Shown here one piece after another: positions 1 through 9,011 of a stretch of DNA of 34,048 nucleotides (its first letter is position 1; each line of letters begins with the position of its first letter). Made by a program: the position numbers and the translations under genes. Below the pieces are notes generated by a model, which worked only from the letters and a program-made list of their open reading frames with translations, searched no databases and was not told the DNA's origin. Location of the stretch: contig DUPA01000263.1 in the NCBI GenBank assembly GCA_012838515.1, forward strand, positions 1-34,048, in the 5' to 3' direction. Source of the DNA: Natronincola sp. GTDB taxonomy: Bacteria; Bacillota; Limnochordia; Darwinibacteriales; Darwinibacteriaceae.

Positions 1-1
1 C

Positions 2-298
2 TACACCCCGTCGGGCCTTGTTTGGATTCAAGAAGGCAAGGATCTCTCTAAAGTAACTAAAGTTATTGGGACAGGTGGTGTGTTAATCAACGCTCGCCAG
101 CCCTTATCTATGTTAGAAGGTGTGGCTAAACAGCCAGAAGCTCCTCTTGAGTTGAGGCCCACCAAACCTCGTTACTTTTTAGACGAAGATTACCTTTTAG
201 CACCCATGGGGCTATTGGCACAAGAAAAACCATTGGTCGCACTCGAAATCTTACAAAAATCTCTTAATAATTATGAGTTAAAGAAAGAAGGGGGGTAA
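2..298 (+). CDS. glmL: Methylaspartate mutase accessory protein GlmL/MutL, C-terminal part (5' truncated by window)
   Basis: Frame is open from base 2 (YTPSGLVWIQEGKDLSKVTKVIGTGGVLINARQPL...); GIGTGG-type ASKHA-like C-terminus directly upstream of glmE. The ORF at 80 is an internal start. Confidence 0.75.
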   Translation, partial: YTPSGLVWIQEGKDLSKVTKVIGTGGVLINARQPLSMLEGVAKQPEAPLELRPTKPRYFLDEDYLLAPMGLLAQEKPLVALEILQKSLNNYELKKEGG

Positions 299-301
299 TA
301 G

Positions 302-1759
302 TTGATGGTGGCGATTACTCATGATAAACTTAACTGGAATCAAATGGAAGAGGAAAGAGAAACTGTGCTAGCAGGTTGGGTAACCGGAGCGGAGGTAGAT
401 CTTAATGAAGCCATTGAGTTTCATAGTGGCTTACCGGCACATTTGAATTTCAGTGCTCAATTGATGGAGGCACAAAGAAACGGTAGAACTTTAGCACAAC
501 CAAGGGCCGGCGTGGCTGATTTGGGTTCGCATTTAGAACTGCTACTATTTTTGCAAGATGAGGGAGGTGCAGATCTATTACCCACGACGATTGACTCTTA
601 TACGCGACAGAATAGGTACGAGGAGGCGGAAAGGGGGCTAGAGGAGAGTATTAGCGAAGGTAGATCTTTGCTCAATGGTTTTCCCGCTATTAATCATGGT
701 GTGGCAAATTGCCGCAGGCTTGTGGAAAGCCTCTCGGTGCCCGTGCAGATTCGCCACGGTACTCCGGATGCCAGGCTTTTAGCCGAAGTAACGATTGCCG
801 CAGGTTTTACCGCCTTCGAAGGTGGTGGCATTTCCTATAACATACCCTATGCAAAAAAAGTTCCCCTTGAACAAAGCATTCGAGATTGGCAATACATTGA
901 CCGTCTGGTGGGTTATTATCAAGAACACGGTATATTGATTAATAGGGAGCCCTTTGGACCCTTAACGGGCACCTTGGTTGCACCTTGCATCTCCCATAGT
1001 GTTTCCGTAATTGAGGCGATTTTAGCGGCTAAGCAAGGTGTCAAGAATATCACCGTTGGCTATGGACAATGTGGTAATTTGATTCAGGATGTTGCAGCAT
1101 TACAAACTTTGCCTATCTTAGCAAAGGAATATTTACACATGGAGGGTTTTTTTGACCTTGGTATAACTACCGTATTTCATCAGTGGATGGGTGGTTTTCC
1201 TAACGACGAAGCGCGGGCCTTCGGTGTAATCTCTTTAGGAGGGGTTGCAGCCGCACTCGGAAAGGCCACAAAAGTTATTGTTAAAACAACCCACGAGGCG
1301 TTGGGGATTCCCACAAAAGAAGCAAATGCCGAGGGAATTAGGGCAACCAAACAAATACTAAATATGTTGCAAGATCAGTCTTATCCGGAGAATCCGAGCT
1401 TGGATAAAGAGAAAGAGATCATTTTACAAGAAACGAGGCAAATTTTGGACAAAACGATAGAACTAGGGGAGGGTGATTGGGTTAAAGGCGCGATTCGTGC
1501 TTTTGCCTCCGGTGTGATTGACGTACCATTTGCACCAAGTTCATTTAACGCTGGCAGAACTATGCCTGCAAGGGATAATGAAGGTGCCGTAAGATTTTTA
1601 TCTTGGGGAAGTTTACCTTTTAGTGCTGATATTCAAGATTTCCATCGCTTAAAATTGCTTGAAAGAGGAAAAGAGGAAAATAGAAAGCCAAGCTTTCAAA
1701 TGGTTATTGATGACATTTATGCAATCGGTCAAGGAAGATTAATCGGAAGACCGCGTTAG
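302..1759 (+). CDS. glmE: Methylaspartate (glutamate) mutase epsilon subunit
   Basis: 485 aa; motifs [92 protein letters not shown] are typical of GlmE/MutE. ATG at 305 is an alternative start. Confidence 0.95.
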   Translation: MMVAITHDKLNWNQMEEERETVLAGWVTGAEVDLNEAIEFHSGLPAHLNFSAQLMEAQRNGRTLAQPRAGVADLGSHLELLLFLQDEGGADLLPTTIDSYTRQNRYEEAERGLEESISEGRSLLNGFPAINHGVANCRRLVESLSVPVQIRHGTPDARLLAEVTIAAGFTAFEGGGISYNIPYAKKVPLEQSIRDWQYIDRLVGYYQEHGILINREPFGPLTGTLVAPCISHSVSVIEAILAAKQGVKNITVGYGQCGNLIQDVAALQTLPILAKEYLHMEGFFDLGITTVFHQWMGGFPNDEARAFGVISLGGVAAALGKATKVIVKTTHEALGIPTKEANAEGIRATKQILNMLQDQSYPENPSLDKEKEIILQETRQILDKTIELGEGDWVKGAIRAFASGVIDVPFAPSSFNAGRTMPARDNEGAVRFLSWGSLPFSADIQDFHRLKLLERGKEENRKPSFQMVIDDIYAIGQGRLIGRPR

Positions 1760-1770
1760 GAGATGGTAAG

Positions 1771-3126
1771 ATGGAAGTGTTAAGGATATTATCACCAACT
1801 GCTATCTTGGGTTATGGGTTTCCGGTGTCTTCATTTAAAGCCGGTCTAGATAGAGAACCCCATGTAATAGCTGTGGATGCAGGCTCCACCGATCCGGGAC
1901 CATTCTATTTGGGTTCGGGGCAATCATTTACGCAACGTTCAGCCGTAATGAGGGATCTGGAATATATGGTTGCGGCTGTCCTGGAAAGAAATATACCCTT
2001 GATTATTGGTTCTGCAGGTGGTTCAGGAGCAAAACCCCATGTTGATTGGAATGTTTCCATCGTTGAAAATGTCTTACGGAAGTTGAAACTTACCGCAAAG
2101 ATTGCGGTGATTTATAGTGATATTGATCAAAAATTTTTAATTGAGCAGTTAAAGTTAGGTAGGGTCCGACCGTTGGGACCTGTAAAAGAGTTGGCAGAAG
2201 AAGAAATTTTAAAATCAACGAATCTAGTTGCCCAAATGGGTCAAGAACCAATTATTGAGGCTTTACGGCAGGGTGCCCAAATTATAATAGCCGGACGTGC
2301 ATACGATCCCAGCGTTTTTGCTGCTCTTCCGGTGCTAAAAGGGTTCGATCTGGCACTATCGTTACATTTAGGAAAGATTTTAGAATGTGCAGCCATTGCA
2401 GCCGATCCCGGAAGTGGGAGCGATTGTGTATTTGGATATCTGGCAAAAGATCATTTTGTGCTCGAAGCCCTGAACCCGGAGCGTCAATGTACCAGGCTGT
2501 CAGTGGCGGCCCACACTTTGTATGAAAAAAGCGATCCGTATTCTTTACCGGGGCCCGGAGGAAGTCTTAACTTACGCAAAACCGTGTTCCAAGAACTACC
2601 CGGTGGAAAAGTTAAAGTTTCCGGCACTGCTTTCATTCCTACGGAAAAGTACTTCGTAAAATTGGAAGGTGCAGCCCTTAGCGGTTATTCTACGATTTGC
2701 GTCGCGGGTGTGCGAGATCCCGTTATGATTGAACAGGTAGATTCTATTATTCTTGAAGTTAAGAAGCGCGTGGCCGATAATTTTAAAGATATGGCAGACT
2801 ACCACCTCCATGTCCGTTGTTACGGGAAAAATGGGGTTATGGGTGCGTTAGAACCTTTCCCTAATCCTGCCCACGAACTGTGCTTGATTATCGATGTTGT
2901 GGCATCAACTCAGGATGTGGCAGATACTATTTGTAGTTTTACCCGTTCAACATTGTTGCATTATGGTTATCCGAACCGAAAGTCCACCGCGGGCAACCTA
3001 GCTTTTCCCTATTCACCATCGGATATTTCTGTAGGTGCGGTCTATAGATTCAATATCTATCATTTGCTTGAAGTGGATAATCCTACGAGCTTATTTCCAC
3101 TCTACATAAGGAGGACAACGTTATGA
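1771..3126 (+). CDS. Acyclic terpene utilisation AtuA-like protein (DUF1446 family)
   Basis: 451 aa; IIGSAGGSGAKPHVDWN, IIIAGRAYDPSVFAALPV, and adjacency to DUF4387 are characteristic of DUF1446/AtuA. Confidence 0.8.
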   Translation: MEVLRILSPTAILGYGFPVSSFKAGLDREPHVIAVDAGSTDPGPFYLGSGQSFTQRSAVMRDLEYMVAAVLERNIPLIIGSAGGSGAKPHVDWNVSIVENVLRKLKLTAKIAVIYSDIDQKFLIEQLKLGRVRPLGPVKELAEEEILKSTNLVAQMGQEPIIEALRQGAQIIIAGRAYDPSVFAALPVLKGFDLALSLHLGKILECAAIAADPGSGSDCVFGYLAKDHFVLEALNPERQCTRLSVAAHTLYEKSDPYSLPGPGGSLNLRKTVFQELPGGKVKVSGTAFIPTEKYFVKLEGAALSGYSTICVAGVRDPVMIEQVDSIILEVKKRVADNFKDMADYHLHVRCYGKNGVMGALEPFPNPAHELCLIIDVVASTQDVADTICSFTRSTLLHYGYPNRKSTAGNLAFPYSPSDISVGAVYRFNIYHLLEVDNPTSLFPLYIRRTTL

Positions 3127-3425
3127 GGTATGTCAAGGATGTGGCTCTTGTCATCAGAAGTAAAAATGCGGGACCATTTGAACTAACCTTCGATCTAATG
3201 TTTCCCAACGCAGAAATATACGAGGAAGTAAAAAGCCGAATTACAAAATCTAAAATCGCTAAATTATATAAAATTGATGAATCTAAGGTGTTATCTATAG
3301 TTCATTTTGCCCCCGCCAATGCCATAAAAATTACGATTGAGCGTCCCAGGGCTTCCGGTGATTTAGGCGAAACAGATGTTTACGGGGCGCAACAACATGC
3401 ACCTTTGTACGAGCTAACTTATTAG
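3123..3425 (+). CDS. DUF4387 family protein
   Basis: 100 aa; VIRSKNAGPFELTFDLMF ... GETDVYGAQQHAPLYEL is the DUF4387 signature; start overlaps the upstream stop by 4 bp (ATGA). Confidence 0.85.
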   Translation: MRYVKDVALVIRSKNAGPFELTFDLMFPNAEIYEEVKSRITKSKIAKLYKIDESKVLSIVHFAPANAIKITIERPRASGDLGETDVYGAQQHAPLYELTY

Positions 3426-3438
3426 AGGAGTGATAGGG

Positions 3439-4686
3439 TTGAAAATCAAAGATATCGTTTTGTCGAAAGGACTTACAGGTTTTTACTTTGATGATCAAAA
3501 GGCTATACGCATGGGAAATGCAGTGCAGAACGGCATTACTTATGATGGCTCCCCTATTACCTCAGGCTTTCATAGTATCAGGCAAGCGGGGGAGAGCGTA
3601 TCAGTTCAAATTGTCTTAGGAGATGGACAGGTTGCATACGGAGATTGCGCGGCCGTGCAATATTCCGGTGCAGGGGGCCGAGATCCACTGTTTTTGGCAG
3701 ACACGTATATTCCCACAATTCAAAAACTCGTTGTACCACTTTTAGTTGGAAAGTCCCTAGACTCTTTTAAAGAAATAGCCATAGAGATAGAAAATATCAG
3801 AGACCAAAATGGCAAAGCACTACATACTGCAATTCGCTATGGAGTAACCCAAGCACTATTAGATGCCGTGGCGCGAAGTAAACAGACAACAATGGCCGAA
3901 GTCATTGTGGAAGAATACGGATTAGAACTTATTCCTGAGCCCGTTTTAATTTTTTGTCAGACAGGTGATGACCGTAAAACTAACGCTGATCGCATGATAA
4001 TTAAAGGGGCTGACATGCTCCCCCATGGTCTGTATAATAATATTAATAAACTGGGAAAACAGGGTGAGTATCTCAAAGAATACTTAGCATGGTTAAAGGC
4101 TAGGATCCAAGAACTCAAAATAAATCCCCGGTACTTACCTGATTTACAGATTGATGTTTACGGAACTATCGGAGAAGCTTTCGATAATGACATAAAAAAG
4201 ATAGGGGAATATGCCGGGGAACTGGCGAAAGTAGTCGCACCCCATGAGCTTTTCATTGAAGGTCCCATAGAATGTGCAAGCAAAGAAGAGCAAATTAAGG
4301 CAATGGCAGAATTGCGGGCTTATGTTGATGATAACAATATACCGGTTAAATTTGTTGTGGATGAGTGGTGTAATACTTTAGATGATATTAAGGCTTTTGT
4401 TGATGCAAAGGCCGGTCACATGATCCAAATTAAGGCACCCGATTTAGGAAGTCTGCATAACTCTGTGGAAGCCGTCCTTTATTGCAGAGAAAATGGTTTG
4501 CTCCCTTATCTTGGAGGCTCTTGCAACGAAACTGAACGTTCCGCGCAAATTACCGTACAAATAGCTGTGGCCACTAGACCGAGACAAATCTTATCAAAGC
4601 CCGGCATGGGTGTTGATGAAGGATTGTCAATTTGCACCAATGAAATGAACCGTTTAGTTGCCTTGTTAAAAAGTAAAGCGAGGTAG
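3439..4686 (+). CDS. mal: Methylaspartate ammonia-lyase
   Basis: ORF 3430..4686 (418 aa; TTG at 3439 is better placed after GAGGAG); GDGQVAYGDCAAVQYSGAGGRDPLF, LQIDVYGTIGEAF, ELFIEGPIE, KFVVDEWCNT, IQIKAPDLGS, LGGSCNETERSA match MAL of the enolase superfamily. Confidence 0.93.
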   Translation: MKIKDIVLSKGLTGFYFDDQKAIRMGNAVQNGITYDGSPITSGFHSIRQAGESVSVQIVLGDGQVAYGDCAAVQYSGAGGRDPLFLADTYIPTIQKLVVPLLVGKSLDSFKEIAIEIENIRDQNGKALHTAIRYGVTQALLDAVARSKQTTMAEVIVEEYGLELIPEPVLIFCQTGDDRKTNADRMIIKGADMLPHGLYNNINKLGKQGEYLKEYLAWLKARIQELKINPRYLPDLQIDVYGTIGEAFDNDIKKIGEYAGELAKVVAPHELFIEGPIECASKEEQIKAMAELRAYVDDNNIPVKFVVDEWCNTLDDIKAFVDAKAGHMIQIKAPDLGSLHNSVEAVLYCRENGLLPYLGGSCNETERSAQITVQIAVATRPRQILSKPGMGVDEGLSICTNEMNRLVALLKSKAR

Positions 4687-4695
4687 AAAAAATAA

Positions 4696-5538
4696 TTGAA
4701 GACGATCAAGTATACAGATATAGTAAACAAAACAAAAGAGCTAGCTCTAGAGGCAAATTTTAACCTTCCCAAAGATGTTTATAATGCTTTGCTCGAAGCG
4801 AAGGAAAAAGAGACTTCCCCTTTGGGTAAAAGTGTTATAGAAATTGTACTTAAAAATGCGCGCGTTGCCAAAGAAGAACAGCTAGCCATTTGCCAAGATA
4901 CCGGGGTTGTAGTTGTTTTTGCCGAGATAGGTCAAGATGTACGGATTGAAGGGGGATTGCTCGCCGATGCAATTAACGAAGGCGTAAGGCAGGCTTACGA
5001 AGAGGGTTATCTTCGCAAGAGTGTCATTAGCGATCCGGTGGAGCGAATAAACACAGCGGATAATACCCCCGCAGTAATACATTTTTCTTTAGTGGAAGGC
5101 GACCAATTACATCTAACTTTGGCTCCAAAAGGTTTTGGTAGCGAGAACATGTCGAGGCTAAAAATGTTTAAACCCACAGATGACATTGAACTGATAAAGA
5201 ATTTTATTGTGGATACCGTGGTGGAGGCGGGAGGCAACCCATGTCCACCAATAATAATGGGTATTGGTCTGGGCGGCACAATGGAGAAGGCCGGATTATT
5301 AGCGAAAAAGGCTTTATTCCGAAAAATTGGTTCAAAACATCCCAAAAAGCACCTTGCAGAATTAGAAGAGGAACTTTTAATATTAATTAATAAAACCGGT
5401 GTGGGTCCTCAAGGTTTTGGTGGTTCCCAGACGGCTTTAGCCGTCTTCATTGAAGAATTCCCCACCCACATTGCGGGGCTACCGGTAGCGGTTAATCTCA
5501 ATTGCCATGCGGCACGCCATGCGGAGGCGATCTTGTAA
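4696..5538 (+). CDS. Class I fumarate hydratase / mesaconase, alpha subunit
   Basis: 280 aa; AICQDTGVVVVFAEIG, KGFGSENMSRLKM, GGNPCPPIIMGIGLGGTMEKA, NLNCHAARHAEA; TTG start; TAATG overlap with next gene. Confidence 0.88.
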   Translation: MKTIKYTDIVNKTKELALEANFNLPKDVYNALLEAKEKETSPLGKSVIEIVLKNARVAKEEQLAICQDTGVVVVFAEIGQDVRIEGGLLADAINEGVRQAYEEGYLRKSVISDPVERINTADNTPAVIHFSLVEGDQLHLTLAPKGFGSENMSRLKMFKPTDDIELIKNFIVDTVVEAGGNPCPPIIMGIGLGGTMEKAGLLAKKALFRKIGSKHPKKHLAELEEELLILINKTGVGPQGFGGSQTALAVFIEEFPTHIAGLPVAVNLNCHAARHAEAIL

Positions 5539-6404
5539 TGCATTATACAACTTTAGTACAGGCAGTATACTATGCCCCTAGGGGTAAAAAAAGGCTCATG
5601 CATTTAGGTATGCTTGTTTCTCAACGTTATTTAGGAGCCGATGACCGTTTAATTGGGGTTGTGGGAGATGCAGGTGCAGGTAAATCCCTTTTAATTAGGG
5701 GTATGTTTCCCGGCTTAGTTTTGACCAATGATGATAATGGGGTGAATGTTCGCCCTTTGCCTGTCTTGGAAGATGCCCGGAACAACTTTTTTCGTATGCA
5801 CACTTATCATATTGATGTTCGTTTCGAAATGGCATTCACACCATTATGGGAACTTGCTGAGGCCGTGGAAAAAGCGATTTCAGAAGGGCATCGCGTTGTT
5901 GCGGAACATTTTGATCTATTATATTCGCTTTTAAATTTGAATGCAGAAGTACTCATTGGAGTGGGAGAAGAGGTCGTTGTTACAAAGCCGACAATATTTG
6001 GACCTTTCCCGTCAGAAGTGGCTAAGCAGGCTTATGATTCATTAGTTTACCGAAAAATGGCCCATAGCGCAGAGGATCTAACTTCAATTATTTTTGAAGA
6101 GATGGGTTCCGAATTACCTCGATTTCATAGTGATGTGCGGCGCGGTTTTGTTGTAGAATTCACACGCGAGCCTGATGTCGATTTATATGAAGTTGAACGA
6201 AGGGTTCTAGATTATATAAGAGAAGATTTACCCATTTGCTATTATGATGACAAATCAATTTTAATAGGCGAGGAAAGATTGGAGTGTTCGGGTCCTCGAA
6301 TTCATATGAAGTCTACTGGCGAAATTAAACAATTTCGGTTGGAGAAAGAATTTCAATATTCACCTATTAGTAAGACGTTTTTATTGGCCGGGCGTGTAGG
6401 TTAG
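5538..6404 (+). CDS. P-loop protein of the 'alanyl-tRNA synthetase second additional domain' type, associated with glutamate mutase clusters
   Basis: ORF 5502..6404; likely start ATG 5538 overlapping the fumarase stop (TAATG). Walker A GDAGAGKS; no aminoacylation core visible. Confidence 0.65.
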   Translation: MHYTTLVQAVYYAPRGKKRLMHLGMLVSQRYLGADDRLIGVVGDAGAGKSLLIRGMFPGLVLTNDDNGVNVRPLPVLEDARNNFFRMHTYHIDVRFEMAFTPLWELAEAVEKAISEGHRVVAEHFDLLYSLLNLNAEVLIGVGEEVVVTKPTIFGPFPSEVAKQAYDSLVYRKMAHSAEDLTSIIFEEMGSELPRFHSDVRRGFVVEFTREPDVDLYEVERRVLDYIREDLPICYYDDKSILIGEERLECSGPRIHMKSTGEIKQFRLEKEFQYSPISKTFLLAGRVG

Positions 6405-6419
6405 TGGGGGGGAAACAAA

Positions 6420-7172
6420 GTGGTTCGAGTATTGCAAGCCGATAGCGACAGACATTTCCTTGATGAAGTGGAGAGCTACTTTAATCGGCTTCCTGATTTT
6501 AGATATTCAGGGGGCTTTGATAATAGCTATAATTTACTGAAAAAGATCGAAGATACTTGTCCCGATGTCCTCTTAATCGGGTTAGATCTGTCGCCACTCG
6601 GAGGAGTAGATGTTTTAAGGGAAATCAGATACAAGCTGGAAATAAATAAGCCCATAGTGATCATGATAAGCACTGAACTGCAAAGTGATGCTATTATTCA
6701 GGAAATGCCTAATCTTGGTGCTGATTATTATGTTTTAAGACCGGTTGACTTGGTTGTCCTAGAAAACAGAATTAGACAAATTCTGAAGATAAATCTGCCT
6801 GAAAGTGCGAGAAAAGTCTGTCGTAATCAGGTGCATGAAACTTGTGTAAGATATTTTTATAAAATGGGTATCCCACCCCATTATAAAGGCTACAGATACT
6901 TGATGGAAGGAATTTGGCTTGCTATTAAACATCCTTTTTTATTGAATTCCGTTACGAAGGATCTCTACCCCGCGATTGGAGAAAAATATAATACCAGTAG
7001 TGCCCAAGTGGAGAGAACCATGCGATATGCGCTGGATAAAACCTGGGAAGAAGGTAACGTTAAAAGTCTTTACGAATTTTTCCCCTATGAAATTTCGAAA
7101 AACAAAGGTAAACCAACGAATTCAGCTTTTATTGCAAAAATGGTGGAATTGGTAAGTTTAGAGATTAGGTAA
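6420..7172 (+). CDS. spo0A: Spo0A-like response regulator (atypical receiver)
   Basis: 250 aa; C-terminal domain IPPHYKGYRYLMEGIWLAI...SVTKDLYPAIGEKYNTSSAQVERTMRYALDKTW...GKPTNSAFIA is the Spo0A effector domain; GTG start after GGGGGG. Confidence 0.88.
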   Translation: MVRVLQADSDRHFLDEVESYFNRLPDFRYSGGFDNSYNLLKKIEDTCPDVLLIGLDLSPLGGVDVLREIRYKLEINKPIVIMISTELQSDAIIQEMPNLGADYYVLRPVDLVVLENRIRQILKINLPESARKVCRNQVHETCVRYFYKMGIPPHYKGYRYLMEGIWLAIKHPFLLNSVTKDLYPAIGEKYNTSSAQVERTMRYALDKTWEEGNVKSLYEFFPYEISKNKGKPTNSAFIAKMVELVSLEIR

Positions 7173-7210
7173 AATGGCTAAATTGATATACGACTATGCA
7201 TACTAAGGAG

Positions 7211-7234
7211 GACGGTGATAAACCGTCTTTTTTT
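7211..7234 (+). terminator. Rho-independent terminator after spo0A
   Basis: GACGGT-GATAA-ACCGTC followed by TTTTTTT. Confidence 0.8.
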
Positions 7235-7251
7235 GTTTGGGAGGGGCTGCG

Positions 7252-8367
7252 GTGCAGGGCAAAGTGAGGCTAGGGAAGAGAACAAAAGAATTGGCTCCCC
7301 TATTAAAACCTGGGGAAATTGCGGTGATCTGTCATGAAGATTTAGATGCCGTAGGTGCTTCCGGACTTATTGAGGCCGGGGTAGCAGCTGTAATCAATGC
7401 CCGTAACTCCTTTACATGTCGTTATCCTAATCTAGGTCCGCAACTTCTCATTGACCATGGTATTGCCCTTTTGGATAATGTGGGCGAGGCGATCTTCACG
7501 AAGCTGGAGGATGGCGACGTGATTACAATTGAGGGACGGAAAATCATTAGTTGCAATAAAGTAATTGCCGTTGGAACGGTCGCCACAGAGCATCTAATAC
7601 AAGAAAGGCGAAATGTGGCCCAGCGAAATCTGTCTAAAGAATTGGACATTTTCGTAGCAAACACCTTGGAATACGCTGCTAAGGAAAAGGATGCAATATT
7701 GGGTAATCATAATTTTCCTCCGCTCAATGTTGTACTTAAGGATAAAACTGTTGTGGTGGTAGTTCGTGGTTTAGGTTATAAAGACGATTTAAGGATTTTA
7801 TCCCCTTTTATACATGAGACAAAACCTATTCTGGTGGGAGTTGATGGAGGTGCAGATGCTTTATTAGCCTTTGGTTATAAACCACATCTTGTCGTTGGTG
7901 ACATGGATAGCGTGAGTGATTCTGCACTAACGTCAGGTGCTCAAATTTTGGCCCATGCCTATGTAAATGGTACATGTCCTTGCGCCAATCGATTAGAGAA
8001 TTTGGGGTTAGATTATGATCAAATCCATATTCCGGGCACCAGTGAGGATTTGGCTTTGCTCTTAAGTCACTCGGCAGGTGCCAAGCTCATTGTCTTAGTA
8101 GGTTCCCATTCAAATATGATAGATTTCTTAGAAAAAGGTCGGCCGGGTATGGCATCAACATTCTTAACCCGCTTAAAAATAGGGTCCCTTCTTTTAGATG
8201 CAAAACGCGTCAGTGAACTCTATCGACCCGGTCCCTCAGTACATGTTTTTCCGGTGGTCTTGGCTGCATTGATTCCCATTTTAATATTTCTAAGCCAAGT
8301 ATCGCCGTGGCGATACTACTTGCGACTATTTTGGCTTCAACTTCGTTTGATTGCGGGGTGGCTTTGA
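7252..8367 (+). CDS. steA: SteA-like putative cytokinetic ring protein
   Basis: ORF 7237..8367; GTG 7252 follows GGGAGGGG. VICHEDLDAVGASGLIEAGVAAVINA, LVGVDGGADALLAFGYKPHLVVGDMDSVSD, C-terminal TM segment. Confidence 0.8.
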   Translation: MQGKVRLGKRTKELAPLLKPGEIAVICHEDLDAVGASGLIEAGVAAVINARNSFTCRYPNLGPQLLIDHGIALLDNVGEAIFTKLEDGDVITIEGRKIISCNKVIAVGTVATEHLIQERRNVAQRNLSKELDIFVANTLEYAAKEKDAILGNHNFPPLNVVLKDKTVVVVVRGLGYKDDLRILSPFIHETKPILVGVDGGADALLAFGYKPHLVVGDMDSVSDSALTSGAQILAHAYVNGTCPCANRLENLGLDYDQIHIPGTSEDLALLLSHSAGAKLIVLVGSHSNMIDFLEKGRPGMASTFLTRLKIGSLLLDAKRVSELYRPGPSVHVFPVVLAALIPILIFLSQVSPWRYYLRLFWLQLRLIAGWL

Positions 8368-9011
8368 TGAATTTTGGTTTTAGATACCATCTCGCCTCTT
8401 TGATGGCGGTATTTTTAAGTCTAATTTTAGGCATTCTAATAGGGGGTGCATTATTTCCTGATAATGCGTTAGTAGAGGAGCAAGATCAACTCATCTCTAA
8501 TCTAGAAGAATATTTTGTGCAGATGCAAGAAGAATTGCAGTTGTTAAATACTCAATTAACGGTGTCTGACTCTGCATGGTCCGAATTGAGGGATAACCTT
8601 TTTAAAAGTCGTCTCATGGGAAAAACAATAATAATGATTGCAGAAAATTCTCAAGACGATTATTTGGTAGAGATGCTGAGTTTAACGGGGGCAGAAATGA
8701 AGGTGATTACTTCAGAAGTATTACCGCTGGTAGTACCTGATGAGGAAGTTTTCTTTTTGACGCGTTTATCAAATGAAGAACTCACAACCAATCTTTTGGA
8801 TGAAATAAATAGGATTGTGGAAAATGGCGGTAACATGGTTTTTGTCTGGGATACAACGATCAAACCATCACTACAGGGTCTTCCCCTAAGTCTGCAAATT
8901 GATGGTGTGGATACTAAAATTGGGCAAATTGCTCTTGTTCTCGGCCTGTTAACTAAGGGCAAGGGGCACTACGGGATGCACAAAGAATCAAAAGGATTGT
9001 TCCCATTATGA
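8367..9011 (+). CDS. MctB / copper-transporter-annotated (DUF3186, SteB-like) membrane protein
   Basis: Start ATG 8367 overlaps the steA stop (TGATG); MNFGFRYHLASLMAVFLSLILGILIGG + coiled coil is typical of MctB/SteB-type proteins. Confidence 0.75.
   Translation: MNFGFRYHLASLMAVFLSLILGILIGGALFPDNALVEEQDQLISNLEEYFVQMQEELQLLNTQLTVSDSAWSELRDNLFKSRLMGKTIIMIAENSQDDYLVEMLSLTGAEMKVITSEVLPLVVPDEEVFFLTRLSNEELTTNLLDEINRIVENGGNMVFVWDTTIKPSLQGLPLSLQIDGVDTKIGQIALVLGLLTKGKGHYGMHKESKGLFPL

Noticed and set aside
2596-2811. Minus-strand ORFs inside sense genes (e.g. 2596-2811, 4506-4772, 5007-5345, 17643-17981, 21841-22236, 27433-27732)
   Set aside because: They lie antisense to clearly conserved CDS, have low-complexity or nonsensical translations, and no independent SD/promoter support.
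5746-5934. Plus-strand 62-aa ORF inside the P-loop gene
   Set aside because: Out of frame within a well-supported CDS.
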